Source: CBDUZS01 sp965371785 (GTDB lineage: Bacteria > Fermentibacterota > Fermentibacteria > Fermentibacterales > JCC-6). Taken from it: a stretch of DNA of 25,254 nucleotides. This document shows positions 14,721 through 22,898 of this stretch, piece by piece; within the stretch, counting starts at the first letter, position 1; the number at the start of each line of letters is the position of its first letter. The notes beneath the pieces were generated by a model. It was not told the DNA's origin. It searched no databases and saw only the letters and a list, made by a program, of their open reading frames with translations. The position numbers were made by a program, and so were the translations under genes. The stretch is taken from positions 1 to 25,254 of the forward strand of contig CBDUZS010000036.1 of NCBI GenBank assembly GCA_965371785.1. The letters are read 5' to 3'.

Positions 14721-17198
14721 CTACCTGACCACAACGCTCTTGCGGGTTGCGGACCATCCGGCGGCATCCAGCCTCAGGAAGTAAACACCCGAGCCAAGCG
14801 GACGGCCGTTGTCATCGGTTCCATTCCATGTGACGCTGTGTGAACCGGCAAGCCGCTCTCCCCTATCCAGTACCGCGACAAGACGGCCGGAGAGATCGTA
14901 GACCGACAGCGTCACGGGACCTGCTTCGGGAATCACGTAAGTCAGAGAAGTAGAGGAACTGAACGGGTTGGGTGCCGGTCCGGTTAGTGTCGGCACCAGA
15001 GGACCGCCGCCGCCTTCGATACCCAGTTCTCCGGCTCCCCAGATCTCGATGTCATCGATATTCCATCCGCAGTATGTCCAGCCTGCATCGGTGGAGCCCA
15101 TGGTCCATCGGATGTACACAGCGTACCGATTATCCGCAACGCTGGAAATGTCATATACCTGCTGTACCCAATCACCGTCGGATGTTTCCTCGATGGGATT
15201 CGACCAGACGGTCGTCCAGTTGATGTTGTCGTTGCTCACCCTGACGTAGGCATGATCGTATTCGGAGCTCTCGACTCCCAGCCAGCGCCAGAACCTCAGA
15301 TGCGTGTTGTAGATGCCGCAGCAGTTAATCGAGGATGTAGTCAGATGCATCTCCGAGAGGTTGTTGGGGTAATCGCCGTAGAGATTGTATCCGTATACGT
15401 TGGAGCCGGTGTGCCCGGATGAGGGATCAGTGCATCCGTGCTCGCCGCCCTGACCGGTGGGAACACCGAATGCCCACTCTCCTTCGGTCAGCCAGCCCGG
15501 ATCATCTTCCAGGTTCCACTCGTAGACCATCGAATTGGGGCCGATTACCAGTACTGCATCTCTCGAGGTGTTGCCGAGCTGTGTTGAAGTATTCGTGAAC
15601 GTGATCGTTGCGGTGTAGACCCCGTCGGGAAGTGTATCCGCGGCAGTGGTAATGCTGAAGGTCCGCTCGACGGGTGTACCTGGATTTATCGTTCCCGTTG
15701 CAGAGCCATCGATGTCGAGCCAGTCGACGGCGGGAGAGATATCTATCTCGAAATCGATCGGATCCGGTCCGATAATAGACATCGTGTAGGTGATGTCAGA
15801 GGGTGTGAACGGCCCTCCAGAAGAGCCCGCAACCAGGAAATCAGATACGGGAACAACGTTGAGTCCAGCGTTCTTCACAAGCGCCTTGATGCAGAAATTT
15901 CCCGTCCCGGGGTAGGGGTTCCCAGCCCAGTCGTAGAAATCCTTCCATACACCGCCATCGAGGTAATAGCTTTCCCCCTGGGATGCGCTGGATTCGACGA
16001 TCACCCTGTAACTGGCACCCAGGAGAACGGGCACATCGGAGGTCCGATCGTATGGCTGTCCAGCACCCGTGAACTTGAGGTAGAGGAAGAAATCATCTCC
16101 TTCGGTGAAAACAACGGGTGAGGAGAGATCAACTGTGTAGAAACCTGTATGCTCGACCGTTCCGGTTTCGGTTGAGAGCAGGTCTGAGAGTTCCCCACCC
16201 GAAAACGTGTCGTAGAGGGAAAACTCGTAACCCACATCATCTCCCGCTACGAAGAAGCTGACGGCTTCTATGCTGTGGTCTCCCACGGCGGTAAAGGCAT
16301 TGAAGACCTCGGTGCATTCGTTCCACGTATCCCGCCAGCCGTGGTAATCGTGGTAGTAGACATCGCTGTACTGCATCGGTTCGACGTCCTGAAAACTCAC
16401 GGCGCCCATCTGGGGTTCCTGCCCGCACCATTTGTCGTAGAAGGATATCCAGAAGTAACCGTCGAGACCCCAGCCAGTACCCCAGCTGTTCTTGATGAGC
16501 CAAGCTCCGGGATCGGGAGCCTGTGTGACCAGGTTGTTATCCCATCCGATGATTGAAACACCGTGATTGGGGAGGTCGGTGGTGCCCGGGGGCTGGTAGT
16601 GGATGAAGTTCTCGTCGATGTACTGGGCTGAGTAGCAGAGGCAAGTCGATGTTACACCGTACGCCATTATCGCTTCCTTTATCGTGTCGATGTTCGAAAG
16701 GTCGGGTTCGGCAACGAACCATTGAACGACGCGGGGATAGTAGTAGTGATAGGATTCGAGCCACCTTGCCGGTGCCGTTCCGTAGGACTGCCCGTCGATG
16801 TCCCTTACCGCGCCCTCACCCCTGCTGAGATAGGCTGTCGTGACCATGTAGTCGCCACCCATGTGAACCGTCAGCCCTCCACCTGTGGGCGGGTCGGTAT
16901 CGTCGTTGTTCCATTCGTTGAAGCCATTCCACCAATCAAGATGGTACTCGGCCAGGTCAGGTTCACCGGTCTCACCTGCTGCCGCCCACACACCCGTCAT
17001 CAGAAGGTTGCCCTCCAGAGCGGCCATTGAGCCAAACGTCCAGCAGGTTCCGCCCTGCTGGCTCTTGACGGATGTGACGTAGTTCTCCCCGCCGACATCG
17101 CGAAGATCGAAGGTTACAGGCGGCTGTGCTGAGGAACTGCCGGCAAGAAGGAAGAGACCTGCAACCAGAAGGGATGATTTTAGGTAAAACCTGTTCAT
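14721..17198 (-). CDS. Secreted C1A (papain-family) peptidase with C-terminal FlgD-like module
   Basis: An 825-residue exported protein. A signal peptide spans residues 1-24 (ending SSSA before QPP). A papain-like domain follows, with catalytic Cys52 in GGTCWTFGS, His212 in NHGVSIIGWD and Asn237 in KNSWGTGWG. After it come a lectin-like beta region (about 270-450), an Ig/BACON-like region (about 455-560), a jelly-roll domain with paired aromatics and cysteines (about 563-725) and a FlgD-like Ig module at the end (about 734-825: PNPFSSST...VYDLSGRLV...NGRPLGSGVYFLRL). That last module is widespread on exported proteins of FCB phyla and may act as a sorting tail. I chose ATG 17198, preceded by GGGAG, over an upstream ATG at 17252 because only the shorter form begins with the signal peptide. 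It likely digests extracellular protein. Confidence 0.9.
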   Translation of the reverse strand: MNRFYLKSSLLVAGLFLLAGSSSAQPPVTFDLRDVGGENYVTSVKSQQGGTCWTFGSMAALEGNLLMTGVWAAAGETGEPDLAEYHLDWWNGFNEWNNDDTDPPTGGGLTVHMGGDYMVTTAYLSRGEGAVRDIDGQSYGTAPARWLESYHYYYPRVVQWFVAEPDLSNIDTIKEAIMAYGVTSTCLCYSAQYIDENFIHYQPPGTTDLPNHGVSIIGWDNNLVTQAPDPGAWLIKNSWGTGWGLDGYFWISFYDKWCGQEPQMGAVSFQDVEPMQYSDVYYHDYHGWRDTWNECTEVFNAFTAVGDHSIEAVSFFVAGDDVGYEFSLYDTFSGGELSDLLSTETGTVEHTGFYTVDLSSPVVFTEGDDFFLYLKFTGAGQPYDRTSDVPVLLGASYRVIVESSASQGESYYLDGGVWKDFYDWAGNPYPGTGNFCIKALVKNAGLNVVPVSDFLVAGSSGGPFTPSDITYTMSIIGPDPIDFEIDISPAVDWLDIDGSATGTINPGTPVERTFSITTAADTLPDGVYTATITFTNTSTQLGNTSRDAVLVIGPNSMVYEWNLEDDPGWLTEGEWAFGVPTGQGGEHGCTDPSSGHTGSNVYGYNLYGDYPNNLSEMHLTTSSINCCGIYNTHLRFWRWLGVESSEYDHAYVRVSNDNINWTTVWSNPIEETSDGDWVQQVYDISSVADNRYAVYIRWTMGSTDAGWTYCGWNIDDIEIWGAGELGIEGGGGPLVPTLTGPAPNPFSSSTSLTYVIPEAGPVTLSVYDLSGRLVAVLDRGERLAGSHSVTWNGTDDNGRPLGSGVYFLRLDAAGWSATRKSVVVR

Positions 17199-17230
17199 CG
17201 TCGTCTCCCGTTCGAAATAATGAGATATGC

Positions 17231-17240
17231 TTCGTACGAA
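17231..17240. other. 10-bp perfect palindrome upstream of the peptidase gene
   Basis: TTCGTACGAA lies about 33 bp upstream of the peptidase start, in the 90-bp gap after the CPBP gene. It could be a regulator site. I could not place a convincing promoter in this gap, and a 10-bp palindrome may occur by chance. Confidence 0.2.
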
Positions 17241-17288
17241 AATTCTTTGCATACAATCCAGTACATCACATATACGCAGAACGATTGT

Positions 17289-18068
17289 TCAAAGCAAGGA
17301 ATGTCTTCTCAACATGAGCACCGCTGCGGCAATACCGGCTGCGAGAGAGACCGTTAGAAGGATCGAACCCTCAGGTCCGAAGCAGCCCCAGAAATTCTGC
17401 AATCCTGGTCTGACGAGAGAGGGCAGCGTGTAGCCGCTCACCTTCCATCCGAAGACCATTCCGGTCATCAGGTTCCAGAGCCAGTGAATAACCGATGGAA
17501 GGATCAGCCCCCCCGACAGAAACCGGACGAGGGAGAGAAGGACACCGAAGATCGCAACGTTGATAACGCCGATAAGTGTGGCTCCGGTGTTGTCGGAATG
17601 AACGACTGCAAACAGAACGGATGAGAGGATAACCCCTGGCAACAGGTTACGGCCGAAGCTGAGCGTGTTGAGAAGAAAACCTCTGAACAGCATTTCTTCA
17701 GCCGAAGCAAGAAGGAGGAGTGCGGCAGCAACGATGAACCAGCCCGTCCCGGGGAACGTCCACGTAAGGTCCTGAGCGAGACCCACCGCGATGAACGGCA
17801 CCGTTACTGCGAACAGCACGACAGCGGCTGATCTTATTCTGCGGCTCCTCCGGAAGCCGAATTTCAGTGGGAGAAAGCAGTGGACCAGCAGAAGAGGCGC
17901 TGCCGCGAGAAAGCCTATGATGGCAGGCCGAAGGAAATCGATCGTGATATCCGGGACGATAAGGCACAGAAGCCAATGGAGGGTGAACCAGACACCAGCC
18001 CCTGCCAGCAGTATCAGGACCCTTATCCCGAGGTCTGCCTTGAAAGAGCGTCTGGACTCGGCGGGCAG
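17289..18068 (-). CDS. CPBP-family intramembrane metalloprotease, apparently CTG-started
   Basis: A polytopic membrane protein with the three CPBP (Rce1/Abi) motifs: EEMLFR (124-129), FAVVH (153-157) and HWLWN (195-199), which supply the glutamates, histidines and asparagine of the site. The frame stays open upstream of the first GTG (17819) for about 90 codons and encodes clear membrane helices (VLILLAGAGVWFTLHWLLCL and AIIGFLAAAPLLLVHCF). No ATG, GTG or TTG occurs there. The best start is CTG at 18068, one base after the tpiA stop and 6 nt behind GGGAG. An ATT at 18074 is possible. This gives 259 residues, a normal family length. Members process prenylated proteins or peptides or act in envelope stress; the substrate here is unknown. 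It is the last gene of the glycolysis cluster. Confidence 0.8.
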   Translation of the reverse strand: MPAESRRSFKADLGIRVLILLAGAGVWFTLHWLLCLIVPDITIDFLRPAIIGFLAAAPLLLVHCFLPLKFGFRRSRRIRSAAVVLFAVTVPFIAVGLAQDLTWTFPGTGWFIVAAALLLLASAEEMLFRGFLLNTLSFGRNLLPGVILSSVLFAVVHSDNTGATLIGVINVAIFGVLLSLVRFLSGGLILPSVIHWLWNLMTGMVFGWKVSGYTLPSLVRPGLQNFWGCFGPEGSILLTVSLAAGIAAAVLMLRRHSLL

Positions 18069-18069
18069 C

Positions 18070-18825
18070 TCAATCTCCCGTATGGAATACTATTTCGTAC
18101 AGGCTGTCGGCATGGAGGCTGGCACCGCCGACCAGAGCACCGTTCACGTCAGAGCCTGCCATGATCAATTCAGCGTTGCCTGGCTTGACACTGCCACCGT
18201 ATACGATCCGGATCTCTTCCGCGAACTCGGCGTTCCTTATCTCGGAGATCCATTGGCGAATCAGTGAATGAACGCGCTGAGCCTCGTCGGGTGATGCAGT
18301 GAGACCGGTGCCGATTGCCCAGACAGGCTCGTATGCGATGACGAGGCTGTCCGGGGAGACATCGAGAGAGGAGAGCCCGGAATCTATCTGTCGGCTGACG
18401 ACCTCCTCCGTCCTTCCCCCTTCGCGATCGGACAAAAGCTCACCTACGCACAGAATGCCCCTGAGACCTGCGGCTATACCTGACTCTAGTTTGAGTCTGA
18501 CCGTTGCGTCATCCTCTCCGAGAACATGCCTCCGTTCGCTGTGTCCGGCGAGAAACCACGTGCAGCCTGCTTCCTTGAGCATTCCTGCGCTGATCTCACC
18601 TGTGAAGGCGCCCTGCTCCTCCCAGAAGAGATCCTGTCCTCCCAGTGAGACTCCCGCTTTGTTAGCTGCTTCATTGAGCCCCTGTATCAACGTAAACGGT
18701 GGAAAAATAACTACTTCAACGGGAAGTGACCGGATGTTCCTCTGGTGGAGCTCCCTCAGGAAATCCCGACCTTGATCGAGAGATCCGTTCATCTTCCAGT
18801 TGCCCCCGACGAACGGCACAGTCAT
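18070..18825 (-). CDS. tpiA: Triosephosphate isomerase
   Basis: A 251-residue TIM barrel that interconverts dihydroxyacetone phosphate and glyceraldehyde 3-phosphate. It has GGNWKMNG at the N-terminus (Lys11), the catalytic histidine His95 in AGHSERR, the catalytic glutamate Glu166 in AYEPVWAIGTG, and the phosphate-binding YGGSVKPGN. Length is normal. ATG 18825 overlaps the pgk stop in ATGA, so it is coupled to pgk. It lies at the end of the pfk-gap-pgk-tpi series. Confidence 0.97.
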   Translation of the reverse strand: MTVPFVGGNWKMNGSLDQGRDFLRELHQRNIRSLPVEVVIFPPFTLIQGLNEAANKAGVSLGGQDLFWEEQGAFTGEISAGMLKEAGCTWFLAGHSERRHVLGEDDATVRLKLESGIAAGLRGILCVGELLSDREGGRTEEVVSRQIDSGLSSLDVSPDSLVIAYEPVWAIGTGLTASPDEAQRVHSLIRQWISEIRNAEFAEEIRIVYGGSVKPGNAELIMAGSDVNGALVGGASLHADSLYEIVFHTGD

Positions 18826-20018
18826 CGGCTGCCTCCCAGGGCAGCAAGGGCTGGAAGTTCCCTGCCCTCGAGAAGCATGAGAGAGGCGCCCCCGCCCGTT
18901 GACACGAACGTCAACCTGTTCGACACGCCCGCCTCGACAACGGCCCTGACGGTATCACCCCCCCCGACAACTGTGATCGTTCCCCTGTCAGTGGCTTCGG
19001 CCATCGCGGCCGCTACAATCCTGGTTGCAGTATCGAAGGGCGGTGTCTCGAAAAGCCCCATCGGACCGTTCCAGACGACCGTTCCACTTTCCCGGATGAT
19101 GCCAGCATACTCCTCGGATGTTTCCTGCCCGATGTCCAGACCTGCCTGGTCAGGCGGTATCTCATCGGCGGAAACCATGTCGGCAAATGCCCCTTCCTTC
19201 GGGGAGTGGGCAATGACTACATCCCAGGGGATCATGACCTTGACACCCATGTTTCCCGCTTCCTCGATGATTCGAGCTGCGATCTGCAGGCTGTCGGGCT
19301 CGACGATACTGGTTCCGATCTCCTTTCCCATGGCCTTCAGGAACGTGAAGGCCATTCCTCCCCCGATCAGGAGGTTGTCGATCCGGTCGAGAAGGTTCTC
19401 GATCACGGGGATCTTGTCCGCGACCTTGGCTCCGCCGAGGAGCAGTGTGAAGGGTTTTGGAGGGGAAGAGAGAATCTCATCGAAAACTTCCAGTTCACGC
19501 TCGACGAGAAAACCTGCGTAGCCGCCGCCCAGTATACGAGGGATACCGCACATCGATGCATGGTCCCTGTGACAGGTTCCGAATGCGTCGTTGACGTAGA
19601 GTTCGGCAAGGGAGGCGAGGGATGCCGCAAACTGCAGATCACCTTCCTTCTCCTCCCTGTGGAACCTGAGATTCTCCAGCATGAGAACGTCACCGAGTCC
19701 GAGATGTGAAGCCATCGTTTCGACACCGGATCCGATGCAATCGGAAGCGAACATGACCTTGATCCTGAGTAACTCGCTCAACCTCCCGGCAACGGGTCTC
19801 AGGCTGAGTTCGGGGTTGACAGTTCCCTTCGGTCGACCGAGATGGCTTGCGATAACTACCGCCGAGCCCTGTTCGAGAAGGAAACGGATCGTACGAAGTA
19901 CAGCCCTTATCCTGGTATCGTCCGCGATTCTGTCATTCACCAGAGGAACGTTGAGATCGGCTCTAAGAAAGACTTTTCTGCCCTCTGTCACGAGGTCTCT
20001 TACGGATGGATACCTCAA
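18822..20018 (-). CDS. pgk: Phosphoglycerate kinase
   Basis: A 398-residue enzyme that makes ATP and 3-phosphoglycerate from 1,3-bisphosphoglycerate. It has the RADLNVPL and SHLGRPKG blocks at the N-terminus, GGAKVADKIPVIENLL and GGGMAFTFLKA in the middle, and WNGPMGLFE, GGGDT and STGGGASL towards the C-terminus. I chose TTG 20018 over an in-frame ATG at 20063. The ATG would overlap the gap gene by 49 bp and add a basic stretch not found in the family. TTG sits in TTGA with the gap stop and puts the first strand (KVFLRADLNVP) at the usual position. Coupled to gap upstream and tpiA downstream. Confidence 0.95.
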   Translation of the reverse strand: MRYPSVRDLVTEGRKVFLRADLNVPLVNDRIADDTRIRAVLRTIRFLLEQGSAVVIASHLGRPKGTVNPELSLRPVAGRLSELLRIKVMFASDCIGSGVETMASHLGLGDVLMLENLRFHREEKEGDLQFAASLASLAELYVNDAFGTCHRDHASMCGIPRILGGGYAGFLVERELEVFDEILSSPPKPFTLLLGGAKVADKIPVIENLLDRIDNLLIGGGMAFTFLKAMGKEIGTSIVEPDSLQIAARIIEEAGNMGVKVMIPWDVVIAHSPKEGAFADMVSADEIPPDQAGLDIGQETSEEYAGIIRESGTVVWNGPMGLFETPPFDTATRIVAAAMAEATDRGTITVVGGGDTVRAVVEAGVSNRLTFVSTGGGASLMLLEGRELPALAALGGSR

Positions 20019-21031
20019 AGCCCGATTCCGATCATGTACGCGACCAGGTCGACCATCCTGCACGAGTAACCGTACTCGTTATCGTACCACGAGAGAACCT
20101 TCAGCAGCCTTGGTCCCATCATCTTCGTAACCGAGGAATCGAAGATCGAGCTGAAGGAGTTGCCAACGATGTCTGTGGACACCAGAGGTTCTTCACTGTA
20201 CTGGAGAATGCCCTCCAGGCTGCCTTTGGCAGCCGTCCGCATGGCTTCGTTCACCTGCGTGACGGATGCGTCCTTCTCCAGTATGACGACCAGATCGACG
20301 AGCGAGCCATCCGGGACGGGAACTCTCACGGCCATGCCATCGAGTTTTCCCGCAAGTTCGGGGATGACCAGCCCCACTGCTGCCGCAGCTCCCGTCGTAG
20401 TCGGGATGATGTTCACCGCCGCGGCACGGGCACGTCTCATATCCTTGTGGGGGAGATCGAGTATCCTCTGATCGTTTGTGTAGGCATGTATCGTCGTCAT
20501 CACACCTGAGTCGATGCCGAAGGTGTCGTTCAACACCTTCACAACGGGGGCAAGGCAGTTGGTAGTACAGCTGGCAGCCGATACGATATGATGCATGCCG
20601 GGGTCGTACAATTCGTGGTTGACTCCGTACACCGCTGTAAGGTCCGCGCCCGGTTTTCCCTTTGCCGGTGCGGAGAGAAGTACTTTTCTCGCTCCCGCAT
20701 CCAGATGGAGTGCAGCCTTCTCTCTCGTTCTGAAAAGCCCGGTACACTCGAATACAACGTCCACATCCATCTCTCTCCAGGGCAGCACCGTGGGATCAGG
20801 GATGCTCAGCACCAGAAAGTCATCCGCACCTGCCCGGATCCTGTCTCCCTCTACGAGTACGTCGTCTCCGAATGGACCGTGCACTGAATCGTACTTGAGA
20901 AGGTGAGCAAGCATTGCGGGATCCGTGAGATCGTTGACGGCAACGATATCGATATCCTCTACCTCCAGTGACCTCCTGTAGACCAGTCTCCCTATCCTGC
21001 CAAAACCGTTGATTGCGACCTTCACAGCCAC
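20015..21031 (-). CDS. gap: Glyceraldehyde-3-phosphate dehydrogenase, phosphorylating
   Basis: A 338-residue enzyme of lower glycolysis. It has INGFGRIGR for the dinucleotide fold and Asp34 in VAVNDLTD, the residue associated with NAD preference. The catalytic Cys155 sits in SAASCTTNC, and the C-terminal WYDNEYGYSCRMVDL block is typical. I chose GTG 21031 because AGGAGG lies just before it and the protein begins directly with VAINGFGRIGR. The longer ATG form at 21109 would run 68 bp into the pfk gene. It begins 10 nt after the phosphofructokinase stop, and its own stop overlaps the pgk start. Confidence 0.96.
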   Translation of the reverse strand: MAVKVAINGFGRIGRLVYRRSLEVEDIDIVAVNDLTDPAMLAHLLKYDSVHGPFGDDVLVEGDRIRAGADDFLVLSIPDPTVLPWREMDVDVVFECTGLFRTREKAALHLDAGARKVLLSAPAKGKPGADLTAVYGVNHELYDPGMHHIVSAASCTTNCLAPVVKVLNDTFGIDSGVMTTIHAYTNDQRILDLPHKDMRRARAAAVNIIPTTTGAAAAVGLVIPELAGKLDGMAVRVPVPDGSLVDLVVILEKDASVTQVNEAMRTAAKGSLEGILQYSEEPLVSTDIVGNSFSSIFDSSVTKMMGPRLLKVLSWYDNEYGYSCRMVDLVAYMIGIGL

Positions 21032-21041
21032 TTTCCTCCTC

Positions 21042-22079
21042 CTAACCGAAGAAGAGTTCTGCCTTTTTGTACATCTCAAAAGGCACAGTCTTGAGCACTC
21101 CCACGGCATCCGCCAGTGGGACGGCGATTACTTCTGTCCCGCTGAGTGCGGTCATCATTCCGAAAAGACCTTCCTCAGCCATCTCCACTGCTTTCACGCC
21201 CAGCCTAGTACCGAGAATCCTGTCGAACGCAGACGGGCATCCACCCCGCTGAACATGACCTAGAACAACATGGCGGGTCTCGAGACCGGTCCGATCAGCT
21301 AACTCGTTCTTGAGAACTTCCCCTATGCCGATACCGGTTCCCAGCAGGACATGCCCGAAGCTATCCTTTGCAGCCGAGTGCATTACATGTCTGGCGAGGT
21401 TAGGGTCCATTGCGCCTTCGGCCACCGCCACAAGCGCAAATCGCCTCCCCTCTTCGAATCTCCGTTTCAGAACGGCACACACCTGATCGGTGTCGAACTC
21501 GATCTCGGGGATCAGGATCACATGTGCACCGCCGGCAATCCCCCCGTAGAGGGTCATCCAGCCTGCATGACGCCCCATTATCTCGACCACTATCACCCGT
21601 TCGTGACTTAGAGCAGTTGTTCTCAGTTTGTCGAGTGCCTCCATCACGTAGTTGATTGCGGTATCGAAACCGAATGTGAAATCGGTTGCGCTGAGATCGT
21701 TGTCGATAGTCTTCGGAACACCGACAACGTTGATCCCTCTCTCAGCGAGACGGCTTGCTACACCCAGGGTGTCCTCTCCGCCTATTGCGATAAGGCAGTC
21801 TATTCCATGGGATTCAATAGTTCCTTCGATCCTCTTGTAACCGTTCTCTACTCTTTCGGGATTCATCCTCGAGGAGAGCAGTATGGTGCCGCCCTGTGTC
21901 TGGAGGTCTCTCACCCGCTCCCTGTCCAGTTCAATGCACGTATTCTCAATCGCGCCCTTCCAGCCCCTCAGAAAACCTGTAACCTCATGACCGCCATGAA
22001 TCGCTCTGACCGTAACGGCCCTGATGACAGCATTGAGCCCGGGGGCATCGCCCCCTCCCGTCAGGATTCCGAAATGCAA
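21042..22079 (-). CDS. 6-phosphofructokinase, pyrophosphate-dependent type
   Basis: A 345-residue member of the PfkA superfamily. GGGDAPGLNAVIR lies at 8-20, the phosphoryl-donor loop is GGEDT (100-104) and the catalytic segment PKTIDND is 122-128. ATP enzymes such as E. coli PfkA have glycine at the two donor-specifying positions (Gly104, Gly124). Here they are Asp103 and Lys123, the signature of PPi-dependent enzymes, and GGEDTLG plus PKTIDND resemble the Amycolatopsis-type PPi-PFK. It would phosphorylate fructose 6-phosphate with PPi, reversibly. The start is TTG 22079 behind GGGAGG with about 8 nt spacing. It is first of the glycolytic four, 54 bp after the DAHP synthase gene. The donor is inferred from residues, not shown. 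Confidence 0.88.
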   Translation of the reverse strand: MHFGILTGGGDAPGLNAVIRAVTVRAIHGGHEVTGFLRGWKGAIENTCIELDRERVRDLQTQGGTILLSSRMNPERVENGYKRIEGTIESHGIDCLIAIGGEDTLGVASRLAERGINVVGVPKTIDNDLSATDFTFGFDTAINYVMEALDKLRTTALSHERVIVVEIMGRHAGWMTLYGGIAGGAHVILIPEIEFDTDQVCAVLKRRFEEGRRFALVAVAEGAMDPNLARHVMHSAAKDSFGHVLLGTGIGIGEVLKNELADRTGLETRHVVLGHVQRGGCPSAFDRILGTRLGVKAVEMAEEGLFGMMTALSGTEVIAVPLADAVGVLKTVPFEMYKKAELFFG

Positions 22080-22133
22080 GAACCCACCTCCCAGTTAATT
22101 CAGAGAATCTGCCGATCCTGTATGGACCGGTCA

Positions 22134-22898
22134 TCAGCTTTCAACGATCTTCCTTGACAGAACAATGAAATCATCAATCGTAAGTGATTGTCCACCATCG
22201 GAGAGGGCTCTGTCAGGATCGGGATGAACCTCCAGCATGATGCCGTCAGCCCCTGCTGCAATTGCTGCCAGTGATAACGGCTCGAGGATGTCACGCCGTC
22301 CAGCTGCGTGACATGGATCAACAACCACCGGGTACCCCCCGAGAAGTCTTGCCAGAGGGACTGCGGAGATATCGAGTGTGTTCCTGGTCCAGGGCTCAAA
22401 CGTCCTGATGCCACGCTCACAGAGTACAACGGCTTCGTTACCTTCCTTGAGGATGTACTCTGCAGCCATGAGCCACTCCTCGATAGTGGCCATGAAACCA
22501 CGCTTGAGGAGAATTGGAACATCGGTTCTCCCAACCGCCGACAGCAGAGGGAAATTGTGCATGTTTCTCGCGCCGATCTGGATCATGTCGAGATGCTCGC
22601 AAGCAAGCTCGATCTGGGTGATCGACATCACTTCGGCCACGACGGGCATCGAGAACTCGCTTCCGACGTCGTTGAGCATCTGAAGGGCTTCCTCACCGAG
22701 ACCCTGGAACGAATAGGGTGAGGTTCTGGGTTTGAAGGCTCCGCCCCTGAGAATGTGGGCACCCGCACGGTGCACGGCCGACGCAACCTCTCTCAGCATA
22801 TCGAGACCCTCAACCGAACAGGGACCGGCAATTATTACCGGTGGGCCGGAACCAAAGGTGATTCCCCCGACCGTGACCTCTCGGATTTCCAAATTCAC
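22134..22898 (-). CDS. 3-deoxy-7-phosphoheptulonate (DAHP) synthase, type I-beta
   Basis: A 254-residue TIM-barrel enzyme that condenses phosphoenolpyruvate with erythrose 4-phosphate, the first step of the shikimate pathway. Visible motifs are GPCSVE (Cys27, metal), RGGAFKPRTSPYSFQGLG (51-68), GARNMHNF, ERGIRTFE, DPCHAAGRRD (metal His), MLEVHPDP (metal Glu) and LSDGGQSL (metal Asp). It is the short catalytic form without a fused N-terminal chorismate mutase or ferredoxin-like regulatory domain. GTG 22898 overlaps the stop of the upstream adenylating enzyme (GTGA), whose C-terminus looks like a chorismate mutase domain, the partner normally fused to enzymes of this class. A KDO 8-phosphate synthase is less likely given the RTSPYSFQG pattern. 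Confidence 0.93.
   Translation of the reverse strand: MNLEIREVTVGGITFGSGPPVIIAGPCSVEGLDMLREVASAVHRAGAHILRGGAFKPRTSPYSFQGLGEEALQMLNDVGSEFSMPVVAEVMSITQIELACEHLDMIQIGARNMHNFPLLSAVGRTDVPILLKRGFMATIEEWLMAAEYILKEGNEAVVLCERGIRTFEPWTRNTLDISAVPLARLLGGYPVVVDPCHAAGRRDILEPLSLAAIAAGADGIMLEVHPDPDRALSDGGQSLTIDDFIVLSRKIVES

Noticed and set aside
20019..20063. Longer phosphoglycerate kinase from ATG 20063
   Set aside because: Would overlap gap by 49 bp and add a basic stretch absent from the family; TTG 20018 fits family length and coupling.
22080..22133. Promoter or terminator between DAHP synthase and phosphofructokinase genes
   Set aside because: A TTGAAA occurs at the end of the DAHP synthase gene, but no acceptable -10 lies at the right distance and no hairpin with T-tract is present.
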